Translations under genes and position numbers: made by a program
The notes under the pieces: generated by a model
Told to the model about the DNA's origin: nothing
What the model saw: only the letters and a program-made list of their open reading frames with translations
The model's database searches: none
Source of the DNA: Mucor racemosus
Lineage: Eukaryota > Mucoromycota > Mucoromycetes > Mucorales > Mucoraceae
Direction: 5' to 3'
Length of the DNA: 64,000 nucleotides
NCBI GenBank assembly: GCA_027405735.1
Contig: JAPEHQ010000014.1
Coordinates: 310,001-374,000 of the forward strand
Shown here: positions 46,107-57,708 of the stretch, piece by piece
Layout of the letters: each line of letters starts with the position of its first letter
Numbering within the stretch: position 1 is the stretch's first letter

Positions 46107-48363
46107 CACTACGGCCGACCTGTGCTGCACAAGATAATTTTGTCGTGCCCAGGTGGGCTGCACAGTATAGCCTGATGAGTTTTTGCGCCCACTGAATAAT
46201 GGCTAAAAAGACAACAAGGTGCACAACATGGGCACAAAAAAAGAAACTGCACACGAGCATAACGAAAAGCCTGTATGTGTAGAATTATAGATTTTCTCCG
46301 TGTGCATGACATTAATCCCATGTGTGCATAATAGTAGAATTGCCTATAAGCATATCATTATCCTTATTTGTGCATAATAATAAAATCTGACCATGAACAT
46401 AATGAGCTGATCGTATGGCCACAAATTGGTTTGTACATGAGCATCGTGCCGTTCTCAAAATTCTATTGCATTTTTTACTGGAATGGAGTTTTAAATTACA
46501 TTTGCTTTTATTAGTATAGGTTATAGACAATACTACAATTCAATACGTTGTTGATGTAGAGAAATAATACATACAAGAGCCAATATATTTACGATTATCA
46601 TCATTTGTAAATATGTTTATAATAATAATAGCTTTAATGTTTACAGCAACAATGGTTTTTGTTCGAGCATAAACTTAAATAACATTTACTGCTTAAATTT
46701 ATATGCAAGCCAAATCTAAGGTTATAATGTTACTTCATCACTCATAAAATTTAAACAAATTAACCTTCTTTAAACTTCCTATTTTAATTTATTACGATTG
46801 TCAGCTATAAAAAGATTTGTGTTCAAGTATAGCAACGACCATAACTATGGTTATTAGGCAAGACATCAGATTATTCTTTTTTGCTTATTTCTATATCATT
46901 TGAAATTTCATCACTTTTCTGGAACATTTCGTGAGATTGTAACCAGTTCTAGATTTTTATTGAGCAAGTATAAATATCATTGTTGCCTTCGATTTGATCT
47001 GGTAATCAAGAAATACGTCCAACAATACAGTAGTAAATAATAATATTTGATCTCAGAATGCGGTTAATAAATGAAAATATCAGACTCTAATATAATAGAC
47101 TGATATTTATATAAAAAACATTAGTCCCTTATGTTAGCATGCGTCTTCAGATAAAAGAAAAGAATACCAGCTTGATAGTCTGATATCCCTTATCAAATGG
47201 TGAATATATCCTTGGAATATGAAAGCAAAAAGAGAGAAACAACACACATAGAAAAGGATTTGCAAGGCTTTACATTATTTAGCGCAATTAAAACCATACA
47301 AAATTGCACATTTCAGCCAGTGTAAAAGCGGCATCATTACAGCGCATCAACCCGTCATAAACTAAACAAAATAGGCAATATCTGCTATCACAGAAACATA
47401 CATTCTTCTACTACTAGAAAAACTGTCTATCATTTGTTGTCATATCATACATTCATTAAAAAAATTGCAAAAGCGATCCCGTAGAGCGACGCCATAATTG
47501 AGCATAACACAATCGAACGGCTAAGTCTCTTATACTATGGTATGTATTTAAGCTTTAAATGAAAATGCGTTTTTTTTTATAACTTTTCGTATATTTAACC
47601 ATGTACCGTCTGAAAATTCAGACTTTGTAGCGGACATTTTCGGGACTCATTTTCTCCTTACCAACACTCATGATTTTGATAAAAAAACAGAAAAATCAAA
47701 TTTTGATACTAAAATCAACGTTTAAATATACTACATTGTGAAAGAAAATTGTAGCCATAACTAATACACATTTTATAAAAGCTTAATATTAAATATTAAG
47801 TAATGAAAATTTGTACTTTTGTCCCAAAAACGGTTTTTTGATTAAAGGGTTTTCATGTAATATTTTGCAATAAAAATGTTTGTTGTTTTTTATTGAGCAA
47901 ATAGAGCACTAAATTCTGTATATGTGTATATTTTTTGTTTTTATAATTGGTGGTATAATTAACTCTAGATTTGCAAAATCAGAAAAAGAAAATTAAAAAA
48001 TGTCAAAATTGATGATCTGGACAAAAATAATTTTCTAAATTAATATTCCGCTTATAAGCCTTGTGAGTCTTAAAAATAAGAGATTTTATAATAATTGAAA
48101 ACCTTTTCAAGAATTTACGATGCTGCACCCACTTGATTCAAGCTTATTACTGTAAATCATTGTACATGTTACTATTGTGTGGTAGTTTATTCAATAATAA
48201 TATAGTCTTACTTCATAATTATTGCGCTAAAGATGATTTACATTAATTTTTTTTACGCTTACCTCTCCAATATTATAAACATAAACATGACCATCGCTGG
48301 AACCTATTGCCACCTTTTTATCCTCTTTGTCTGAAGCCAATTTATTCAATGCTTTACCAGAAC
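46107..48363 (+). repeat. Left arm of 2.26 kb inverted repeat
   Basis: Every position p pairs with 100,481 minus p in the right arm. The two arms differ by only a few substitutions by eye (for example HDKIILCSTG versus HNKIILRSTG in a shared open stretch). It contains the CACTACGG end, subterminal motif repeats, one copy of element M (46,847-48,215) and the captured exon at its inner edge. Confidence 0.92.
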
Positions 48364-48528
48364 AAACTTACTTTTGTGCTATAAAATTGATTTATTAGTA
48401 AAACCAATTATTAATTAACAATAACAACAAGCTAATAAGTAGTAATAATTATGGTGTACCTTTGAGAGTTGGTAGTGGTATACAAGTCAACATCTCGTTT
48501 TCCTCTCCTGGGCTGTTGTTGTTGGCCA
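48263..48528 (-). pseudogene. Captured fragment of a dynein intermediate-chain-like gene (two exons, one intron), left copy
   Basis: On the minus strand an exon (48,528-48,460, with MLTCIPLPTLKG) ends at a GT donor. An intron-like stretch ending TTTTATAG follows, then the exon SGKALNKLASDKEDKK then VAIGSSDGHVYVYNIGE (48,363-48,263) ends at GTAAGC. The second exon matches the last WD repeat of cytoplasmic dynein intermediate chains (LNKLxWDxxxxKxAxGxSDGxVYxYDIGE). Splice signals are preserved, so the capture was at DNA level and not from mRNA. The identification is by motif memory. Confidence 0.65.
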
Positions 48529-49282
48529 CTAAATAGAAACAAATATTTTTTAGAAGCTAAATAGATTAAAATAAGTTTATTCATTCATTCAAATCAAGTA
48601 AATACTATTATACATACTTTTATAATAACCAATTTTTCTGCAGGTAGATATCGAATTTAGACCAAAAAAGCATTAATTATAACGTAGATGATGGAACAAA
48701 ATGACCAAGTCCTGGATACTTTTTTTGTTCGAGAAAAATATTATAACGCGCCCTAAAATCAACAGTTAGTAATTTATTTCCAAATAAACAATAGGAAAAA
48801 CATGTACTTGCATCTCCTACTTGATTTCAGTTTATAAAAAATATTGGTCTTTTTGTAGTAGTTCTAAACATAAATAAAAGAGCTGAAGAAAGAGTGGGGA
48901 AGAAAACAGAAAAATTATCCTAAATCAGTCGATTTTGTGTGTTACAAGCAGGAATTACAAAGGCATAAATACTTTTAGTGTTACCAAAGAGGTTGTTGTC
49001 GTTGTTCCCATTTGGTCCCCGAAAGAAGAACATGGACAGAATTCTTTCAAGCCCCAAATTTCAAATTGATATATCTCGTCAATAAGGCAATTCTGTTAAA
49101 TCAGAGTAGCTCACATATGTTTTAAACCATTCAAATTATCTTCGTTATTAATTATATTATGACTGATATACTTTAATAAATTGACTAAAAAATTTTGATC
49201 TCATTGTCCTGCGCATCTGAGCTGCCTGTTGTGCACAAAAATTTTTATTCTGCCCATCTGTGCAGGTCATTATGGCCATAGT

Positions 49283-50005
49283 GCAGTGGAATTAATACTA
49301 AAAACGCTTGATAAAAATAAAAACAACCTAAATTCCAAGTGCCACTCATAAAATATGATGCCACTTGAAATGTGAACAACAATAATATAAACAAACGCTT
49401 CAATTGAACACAATAACAAACGCATGCTAAAAATATGAAATACCTTTTTGAACCACACATGTCGTGTAGATGATAGCACCCTTGATCACGGTGCAATCAA
49501 TTACACAAATGATATATATTTCAAAACAGGATTCTGTCCAAATCAATAATGATAATAAACAAAGATATTAATTTAGTCAACTGCTCATCTATATTGAAGT
49601 TGCACTATCAATATAAATAAGATTCAAGCATATAAAAAATTACCCCTTAAAATTAAGGCTATATAAAATAGATATAACAATAATAAACAAAACAACCATT
49701 TCCCAAAACGTCGATATTGTCACACTTGACATCAATCCCTTATGGTCAATGCTCTACATGATTTACCCCTTAAAATATCAAATCAATAACAATGTACTCA
49801 AAACTGGAAGATTACTAAATATACATCCATTCAAGTCTGATGGTATCCAAGTTCTCCAAATCACTATAAATACCCTCATACTTTTTCAATTATTTTAAAT
49901 CTTCAAAAATCTTTTGTAATAAAAACTTTGGCTGATTATAATTGTATTTCTACTGCTTTTATTTTATATTTTTTTACTTTAGTAAATATCTTCGTCGTTT
50001 ATTGC
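49283..50005 (+). mobile_element. Element H, copy 2, inserted in an F block end
   Basis: GCAGTGGAATTAATACTAAA to TTCGTCGTTTATTGC. The flanks TATGGCCAT and CATGGGAAGC rejoin to the uninterrupted sequence TATGCCCATGGGAAGC seen at 55,620, consistent with a 3-bp (CAT) target duplication. Confidence 0.75.
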
Positions 50006-50432
50006 ACATGGGAAGCATAGTTTGGCGGTAATGATTTTTAATGTTAGGGCCCGTTATAATATTTTTCTTGAACAGAAAAAGCATCCAAGTCTACTTAGTC
50101 ATCTTTCTCCATCATCTACGTTATAATCAATGCTTTTTTGGTCAAAATTTGATATCTACTTGAAGAAAAACTAGTGATTACAAGAGTATGTATAGTATTG
50201 ATTTGATTTGTTGAATGAATGAATGAGCATGTTAATCTACTGTATTTAGTTTCTAAAAAATATTTGTTTCTGTTTAATGACTAATGACCAACAGCCAAAA
50301 AGAGGAAAACAAGAATATGTTGTCTTATATACTTGTACACCGCTACCAACTAACAAAGATACACCATAATCATTACTACTTGTGAATTGATTTTACTAAT
50401 AAATCAATTTTTATAGGCAAAAAGTAAAGGCG

Positions 50433-52117
50433 TATTCAGTTTAAAACGCTTGAAACAATTCAATTATACCAATTTACATAGTTTATAATCTCTTGCTCAT
50501 TCAATTGCTATATTTGATAATTTGATTATAATATTTTGTTTATTACACTGCTAATCAACTCGTTCATCCATTAGAGTTAACTCACCATCCTTGATTATTG
50601 TATTTATAATAACGGTCCATTATTAGCTCATGGTATACGAAACTATTAAAAGGGGTCTCCAAATCTCAAATTTATCTGTTTCAACTGCTGAGGCTAAACT
50701 TGCATCAAATTAATTGTGTTGACTCGCAATAAAGTAAGGCGTTTTGTCCAGTATGATGTTGGTGTTTAATGTATTTCAGTTAGGGATGCTGTCGAGCCCA
50801 GCTTATTCTAGTAAATTTGGCTGGCAGAACCCGGCTCGACACCAGCGCTAATTTTAGTTACTGTAAATTGAATAGATAGAGATATGGTTTATGCAGAGAT
50901 CTATGAATGTGTGAGAGAGCTCAGATCTATGAACAAAAAAAATGATCCAAATTGTGATGCTTTATCGACCTGTACGAAATTTTTTTGTGGCGATAATACT
51001 TGGCTCAAGTGTAATTTAGGCTTTTAATTATCAAATGTATCGAGATTTAGAATAAATATTATGGCAAGAAAAAATGTATAGTTTAATAAAGGAACTTGTT
51101 AAATTAAATCACACACAAAACCTGAAGAGAATCTTTATTTAATATCAATAATTTGTCCTATTTATATACAAATTCTATATTACAATTATCCGTAAGATCA
51201 GCTTTGGATCGATTATATCTTTCTGACATTCCATTGTCAGGTCATTTTATTTACATTAGTAACACAGCACATTTAAGTTCAGCTTATTTTATATAGCTAA
51301 ATCCAACAAGTGGGTATGTCTCACATATCCCGCTTCCCGGATCTTGCTTTAGAAAATAAGAACAATCGAGAATGTTATCATAGATCAGTTAGCTGACTTC
51401 TTGAAAATAAGGATTACAAATCAAAAGGTTCATTATCTTACGATTAACCGGTGGATGCAACATGAATGGGTAAATATAAATTTATAAAGCAAATCTTACT
51501 TTTGAATAAAAACACTAATTATTCTGATTAACATCAATAGGTTCAAAAAGCATAGTTAAGTGCAATCATTGTTATTAAATTACATGATTTGATATGCAGA
51601 AACCCCTTGAAGCATTTATTCTTTTTTTCGGCAGTGTTACAAATCATCATTTAATATAACTGAATATTAATAAATAATAGAAAATACAACTGGTAAAAAA
51701 TTGATACTCAATGTAAAACGAGGTCAAGATTGATAAAAGGTGCTTTCATTTTGTGGTCAAAATTGCGACATTTTGATGGATAGAAATTACAGGACCAAGA
51801 TGTTGTGTTTGCTGCAGGATTTTCAAAAGAAGGGTACAAAATCACTCTTCATTAAACTCAACTAGATGTTGAAGAATACTCACCATATGCTATTAGTATC
51901 ATCTTATCTTTTATTTAATTGTTGTATTATTAAAAATCAAGCTTTTTATAGCTAATAGCAATGGCAATGGGATGTTTCTGATTTCAGATTGGCGGCATTT
52001 ATCATAATAAGGCGGACTGATGATAGATTTGATACTACTATTATTGATGGAACAAGTCAATTTAATTATAGAATTTAAATGAAAATACCGAAGAACCATT
52101 TGTAAGTACTTAAGTTA
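50433..52117. mobile_element. 1.7 kb insertion that breaks the symmetry of the inverted repeat
   Basis: Present only in the right copy: the left copy runs directly from TATAGCACAAAAGTAAG into TTCTGGTAAAG. It holds the second short hairpin repeat (50,783-50,852). It also holds a minus-stop-free plus-strand stretch near 51,363-51,485 (NVIIDQLADFLKIRITNQK, VHYLTINRWMQHEW) that vaguely recalls a transposase helix-turn-helix. No terminal repeat was found. Confidence 0.5.
50783..50852 (+). repeat. Short hairpin repeat (TGTCGAGCC...GGCTCGACA), copy 2
   Basis: TGTCGAGCC at 50,790-50,798 and GGCTCGACA at 50,833-50,841 are perfect reverse complements. The interior and flanks (GGCTCGACACCAGCGC) match copy 1 at 34,714. 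Confidence 0.75.
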
Positions 52118-52218
52118 ATTCTGGTAAAGGATTGAATAAATTGGCTTCAGACAAAGAGGATAAAAAGGTGGCAATAGGTTCCAGCGATGGTCATGTTTAT
52201 GTTTATAATATTGGAGAG
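52118..52218 (+). pseudogene. Captured dynein intermediate-chain-like exon, right copy
   Basis: Same exon as in the left arm in the opposite orientation (SGKGLNKLASDKEDKK then VAIGSSDGHVYVYNIGE, then GTAAGC). Its upstream partner exon is displaced by the 1.7 kb insertion and appears, diverged, at about 50,280-50,370 (CTPLPTNKDT). Confidence 0.65.
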
Positions 52219-54374
52219 GTAAGCGTAAAAAAAATTAATGTAAATCATCTTTAGCGCAATAATTATGAAGTAAGACTATATTATTATTGAATAAACTACC
52301 ACACAATAGTAACATGTACAATGATTTACAGTAATAAGCTTGAATCAAGTGGGTGCAGCATCGTAAATTCTTGAAAAGGTTTTCAATTATTATAAAATCT
52401 CTTATTTTTAAGACTCACAAGGCTTATAAGCGGAATATTAATTTAGAAAATTATTTTTGTCCAGATCATCAATTTTGACATTTTTTAATTTTCTTTTTCT
52501 GATTTTGCAAATCTAGAGTTAATTATACCACCAATTATAAAAACAAAAAATATACACATATACAGAATTTAGTGCTCTATTTGCTCAATAAAAAACAACA
52601 AACATTTTTATTGCAAAATATTACATGAAAACCCTTTAATCAAAAAACCGTTTTTGGGACAAAAGTACAAATTTTCATTACTTAATATTTAATATTAAGC
52701 TTTTATAAAATGTGTATTAGTTATGGCTACAATTTTCTTTCACAATGTAGTATATTTAAACGTTGATTTTAGTATCAAAATTTGATTTTTCTGTTTTTTT
52801 ATCAAAATCATGAGTGTTGGTAAGGAGAAAATGAGTCCCGAAAATGTCCGCTACAAAGTCTGAATTTTCAGACGGTACATGGTTAAATATACGAAAAGTT
52901 ATAAAAAAAAACGCATTTTCATTTAAAGCTTAAATACATACCATAGTATAAGAGACTTAGCCGTTCGATTGTGTTATGCTCAATTATGGCGTCGCTCTAC
53001 GGGATCGCTTTTGCAATTTTTTTAATGAATGTATGATATGACAACAAATGATAGACAGTTTTTCTAGTAGTAGAAGAATGTATGTTTCTGTGATAGCAGA
53101 TATTGCCTATTTTGTTTAGTTTATGACGGGTTGATGCGCTGTAATGATGCCGCTTTTACACTGGCTGAAATGTGCAATTTTGTATGGTTTTAATTGCGCT
53201 AAATAATGTAAAGCCTTGCAAATCCTTTTCTATGTGTGTTGTTTCTCTCTTTTTGCTTTCATATTCCAAGGATATATTCACCATTTGATAAGGGATATCA
53301 GACTATCAAGCTGGTATTCTTTTCTTTTATCTGAAGACGCATGCTAACATAAGGGACTAATGTTTTTTATATAAATATCAGTCTATTATATTAGAGTCTG
53401 ATATTTTCATTTATTAACCGCATTCTGAGATCAAATATTATTATTTACTACTGTATTGTTGGACGTATTTCTTGATTACCAGATCAAATCGAAGGCAACA
53501 ATGATATTTATACTTGCTCAATAAAAATCTAGAACTGGTTACAATCTCACGAAATGTTCCAGAAAAGTGATGAAATTTCAAATGATATAGAAATAAGCAA
53601 AAAAGAATAATCTGATGTCTTGCCTAATAACCATAGTTATGGTCGTTGCTATACTTGAACACAAATCTTTTTATAGCTGACAATCGTAATAAATTAAAAT
53701 AGGAAGTTTAAAGAAGGTTAATTTGTTTAAATTTTATGAGTGATGAAGTAACATTATAACCTTAGATTTGGCTTGCATATAAATTTAAGCAGTAAATGTT
53801 ATTTAAGTTTATGCTCGAACAAAAACCATTGTTGCTGTAAACATTAAAGCTATTATTATTATAAACATATTTACAAATGATGATAATCGTAAATATATTG
53901 GCTCTTGTATGTATTATTTCTCTACATCAACAACGTATTGAATTGTAGTATTGTCTATAACCTATACTAATAAAAGCAAATGTAATTTAAAACTCCATTC
54001 CAGTAAAAAATGCAATAGAATTTTGAGAACGGCACGATGCTCATGTACAAACCAATTTGTGGCCATACGATCAGCTCATTATGTTCATGGTCAGATTTTA
54101 TTATTATGCACAAATAAGGATAATGATATGCTTATAGGCAATTCTACTATTATGCACACATGGGATTAATGTCATGCACACGGAGAAAATCTATAATTCT
54201 ACACATACAGGCTTTTCGTTATGCTCGTGTGCAGTTTCTTTTTTTGTGCCCATGTTGTGCACCTTGTTGTCTTTTTAGCCATTATTCAGTGGGCGCAAAA
54301 ACTCATCAGGCTATACTGTGCAGCCCACCTGGGCACAACAAAATTATCTTGCGCAGCACAGGTCGGCCGTAGTG
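52118..54374 (-). repeat. Right arm of 2.26 kb inverted repeat
   Basis: Reverse complement of 46,107-48,363 with near identity throughout. The inner end falls at TTCTGGTAAAGG, within the captured exon, next to an insertion absent from the left copy. Confidence 0.92.
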
Positions 54375-54558
54375 TAATTAATAATTTATTTCCAAATAAA
54401 CAACAGGAAAAACATGTAGTTGTACCTACTACTTTATTTCAGTTTATAAAAAATATCGGCCTTTTTGTTGTAGTTTTAAGTATAAATAAAAGAGCCCAGG
54501 AAAGAGTGGGGAAGAAAAAAGAAGAACAATTTTAAATCAGTCGGATTTTGTGTGTTAT

Positions 54559-55283
54559 GCAGTAAATAACGAAGTTGTTTACTAAAATAAAAAAGTATAA
54601 AAAAAAAAGCAGTAGAAATACAGTTTTAATCAGCTAAATGTTTTATTACAAAAGATTTTTGAAGATTTAAAATAATTGAAAAAGTATGAGGGTATTTATA
54701 GTGATTTGGAGAACTTGGATACCATCAGACTTGAATGGATGTATATTTAGTAATCTTCCAGTTTTGAGTACATTGTTATTGATTTGATATTTTAAGGGGT
54801 AAATCATGTAGAGCATTGACCATAAGGGATTGATGTCAAGTGTGACAATATCGACGTTTTGGGAAATGGTTGTTTTGTTTATTATTGTTGTATCTATTTT
54901 ATGTAGCCTTAATTTTAAGGGGTAGCTTTTATATGCTTGAATCTTATTTATATTGATAGTGCAACTTCAATATAGATGAGCAGTTGACTAAATTAATATC
55001 TTTGTTTATTATCATTATTGATTTGGACAGAATCCTGTTTTGAAATATATGTCATTTATGTAATTGATTGCACCGTGATCAAGGTTGCTATCATCTACAC
55101 GACATGTATGGTTCAAAAAGGGTATTTCATATTTTTAGCATGCGTTTGTTATTGTGTTCAATTGAAGCGTTTGTTTATTGTTATTGTTGTTCACATTTCA
55201 AGTGGCATCATATTTTATGAGTGGCACTTGGAATTTAGGTTATTTTATTATTTTCAAGCGTTTTTAGTATGTAATTTTACTGC
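54559..55283 (-). mobile_element. Element H, copy 3, inserted in an F block
   Basis: Ends GCAGTAAATAACG and TTTTACTGC (TIR GCAGTAAA, 8 bp, extendable to ATGCAGTAAA). The empty site is preserved in the other F copy at about 48,938 (GTGTGTTACAAGC); here GTGTGTT/GTTACAAAC flank the element, giving a 3-bp GTT duplication. About 725 bp, non-coding. Confidence 0.8.
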
Positions 55284-55699
55284 ATGTTACAAACAAAAAT
55301 TTACAAAGGCATAAATACTTTTAGCGTTGCCAAACATGCTGTTGTCGTTGTTCCCATCTGGTTTACAAAAGAAGAATATGGGCAGAACTCTTTCAAACCC
55401 CAAATTTCAAATTGATATATTTCGTCAATAAGGCAATTCTGTTGAATCAGAGTAGCTCACATTTGTTTTAAACCATTCAAATTATTATCTTCGTTATTAA
55501 TTATATCATGACTGATATACTTTAGTAAATTGGCTAAAAAAACCTTGATCTCATTGCTCTGCTCATCTGGGCTGCCTGATGTGCACAAATTGTTTTATTC
55601 TGCCCATCTGTGCAGATTATTATGCCCATGGGAAGCATAGTTTGGCCGTAGTGTATTTAAATTGTTCTCAATAAAACTGCGCAGTAAGCTATAGGCGCA

Positions 55700-56272
55700 C
55701 TTTGGTTATGATTTCTTCGACACACAGTAGGTTTTGTGGACGTTGCCCTTGAGACCAGAGTATCAAAGATGTGTCCCTACTTTTATGTAAAGTTAAATGC
55801 CGAAATTCACTGAGATAGGGCTTCTGTTGTTGTCGGTTTTTTACGGCTGCAAAAAGTAGGTTTTAGATGGGGTTTGAAGTTTTGAATGGTTTTCGAATGT
55901 TTTCATCCAAGATTGAGTCGAATCATGTAAAATTTTCAAAGACGATGTACCTTCACTCTTTAAGACATTGATATCTCTCAAAAAATAGAAACATTAATAC
56001 CAGGATATAATAACTGCACTGGCCAAGCATTGATCAAAATTGACCTAAAATTGATTATAAAATTGAGCACCAAAATTGAGGTATTAATGGTTTATATTCA
56101 CAAGATAGATCCAATCTTAAGCTACTCTGTATTCTTTGATTCAGAAAAAAATATTGATTTTTCGTCGAGATAATCAAAATAATAATTCACATTACAGCTT
56201 AATGCCTATAATATCTGAGTTCCAAAATCGATTTGCCAAATCGATCAGAAAACGTTAAAAAAAAACAAAATC
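55700..56272 (+). repeat. Repeat A, copy 4, left part (interrupted by the LINE)
   Basis: ACACACAGTAGGTTTTGTGG onward matches the start of copy 1, and continues until the LINE insertion point in the AAAACAAAATC block. It resumes at 62,101. Confidence 0.85.
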
Positions 56273-56495
56273 AGGGTTTCTCCACTATACGTAACTTTTG
56301 CATAGTTTGACAAACCACAACATCATTACACCTCTAAACATCTATAACAAAATACAACACCCAAACTCTCAGAGCTCCTTAACTCTCAACACAAATACGC
56401 GTTCTCTTGACAAGATCCACTCTTCAGTCGGAGACACTGATTTCGAACATCAAACCACTGACCCATATCTCATTTTTCACCTTCCAAGAACAACA

Positions 56496-57707
56496 ATGTC
56501 TCCCGCAGACAAAACAAAAACCTCTACCAAAAAGCTTTCAGAATCCGTTGCTGCAGCCCCCGTTGCTCCCATCCGCACGAGGTCGACAACCGCTCCTCCT
56601 TCTCTGTCTGATTTCATAACGGCAATTGAATCCAGCATAAACCCCAAGATCGAAACACTTACAACGGAATTTCGCACTCACTCAGCTTCTATCGACAACC
56701 GAATCCTAGATCTTGAGAATTCCATCGATTTCATCAAAGCTGATTCCGCTGCAACGACCCAACAAATACAAGATCAATTGTCGTTGATTCTCCAACGTTT
56801 AGATCGCGTTGAAAGAGAGAACAATGAACTACGTAACTCTCCACCCAGCGCCACTACCAACCCAATGAACTCCGAATTTCCTACACTCGGTACATCCGCC
56901 TCTAAACACGCAACACCTCCTACTGTCAACCTCCATGCAGATTCGTCTCCTCAGGCCCAACCCTCTCGCAAGGGCGGCCTTCGTCTCTTCACCCCGGTCT
57001 CGGAAAATCAAGGTTTCCAATATTTGTACCTCCCCCTTCGCGGTCGTAAACCGTTTAAGGAAATTCGTGCCGAACTTAAACAAGCACACATTAACTCAGG
57101 CTCTGTCATCGACATTCACTACCCATCACCCAAAGTTGTTGCTCTTCTTGTACACAATGACTTTGCTGAAAAAGCTCTCGAGCTTTTGAAAGCAGAAAAC
57201 GTACACCCGCTTAAGCACTTCGACCCATTGGACCATAAACATTTAATGAACCCGGAATTCAAGGATGCCAACATTGAAGTTAGAACACAACAAATGCAAA
57301 TGATCTTCGACAAGCAAATCAACCGCACCTTGGATTTCCTGCGCCCACCCGTCAAGTTGGCGGTGGCCAGGGATTTCCAAAAAAAAGGGTGGATCACTTC
57401 GTCCTACCTTGAAGACTTGCTCCACCTTCATGCCAATACTCCATCCCATCCCAACAGTCAACACCACTCCAACGCCTTGCTTAATAAGAACGAGGACTTT
57501 GACATTGACATGGATCGTAACAAAGGCAATCAAGACCCAAACCAGCCTCAACAAACTCAACAAACTCAACAGACTCAACAACAACAACAACAGCAACAAC
57601 CACAACTGAACCAAGACACACCAATGGACTTCAACGTCGATCTAGTCAACCCAACTACTGCTACTCACTCCCTTGCTGGTGGCGGTGATCCAGCCAACAG
57701 CAATTAG
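56496..57707 (+). CDS. LINE ORF1 (nucleic-acid-binding chaperone)
   Basis: 403 residues from the first in-frame ATG (MSPADKTKTSTKK); the frame is open back to 56,298 but without an ATG. The N-terminus is basic and Ser/Thr/Pro-rich. A heptad region (IDNRILDLENSIDFIKAD, LSLILQRLDRVERENNELR) about residues 60-115 predicts trimerisation as in L1 ORF1p. The central domain (RLFTPVSENQGFQYLYLPLR ... VVALLVHNDFAEKALELL) has an RRM-like alternation and is characteristic of fungal LINE ORF1. The C-terminus has a Thr/Gln run (QQTQQTQQTQQQQQ) encoded by CAA repeats. There is no CCHC knuckle. The stop TAG is followed by one base and the ORF2 ATG. Confidence 0.85.
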   Translation: MSPADKTKTSTKKLSESVAAAPVAPIRTRSTTAPPSLSDFITAIESSINPKIETLTTEFRTHSASIDNRILDLENSIDFIKADSAATTQQIQDQLSLILQRLDRVERENNELRNSPPSATTNPMNSEFPTLGTSASKHATPPTVNLHADSSPQAQPSRKGGLRLFTPVSENQGFQYLYLPLRGRKPFKEIRAELKQAHINSGSVIDIHYPSPKVVALLVHNDFAEKALELLKAENVHPLKHFDPLDHKHLMNPEFKDANIEVRTQQMQMIFDKQINRTLDFLRPPVKLAVARDFQKKGWITSSYLEDLLHLHANTPSHPNSQHHSNALLNKNEDFDIDMDRNKGNQDPNQPQQTQQTQQTQQQQQQQQPQLNQDTPMDFNVDLVNPTTATHSLAGGGDPANSN

Positions 57708-57708
57708 G

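Larger units (their letters stand above)
46107..55653. mobile_element. Composite of CACTA-like element copies with fold-back structure
   Basis: CACTACGGCC occurs as an outward-facing end at 46,107, its complement GGCCGTAGTG at 54,365-54,374 and again at 55,644-55,653, with a decayed version (GGCGGTAATG) at 50,025-50,034. Subterminal regions are dense in short TGTGCA, TGCCCA and TGTGCATAATA motifs, as in CACTA (En/Spm) elements. Homology blocks run G(+) 46,107-48,752, F(+) 48,753-50,034, G(-) 50,035-54,374, F(+) 54,375-55,653, that is two element copies in which the second G part is inverted. No transposase is recognised, so these are non-autonomous. Flanking triplets do not form an obvious target duplication, which fits rearrangement after insertion. 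Confidence 0.7.

Noticed and set aside
46109..46530. 70-72 codon frames duplicated at 53,951-54,372
   Set aside because: They recur only because they lie in the inverted repeat arms; they are Cys/His-rich by chance from subterminal TGTGCA motifs and start outside any gene context.
56298..56495. Upstream extension of LINE ORF1
   Set aside because: The frame is open but has no ATG before 56,496; use of a TTG would be needed.
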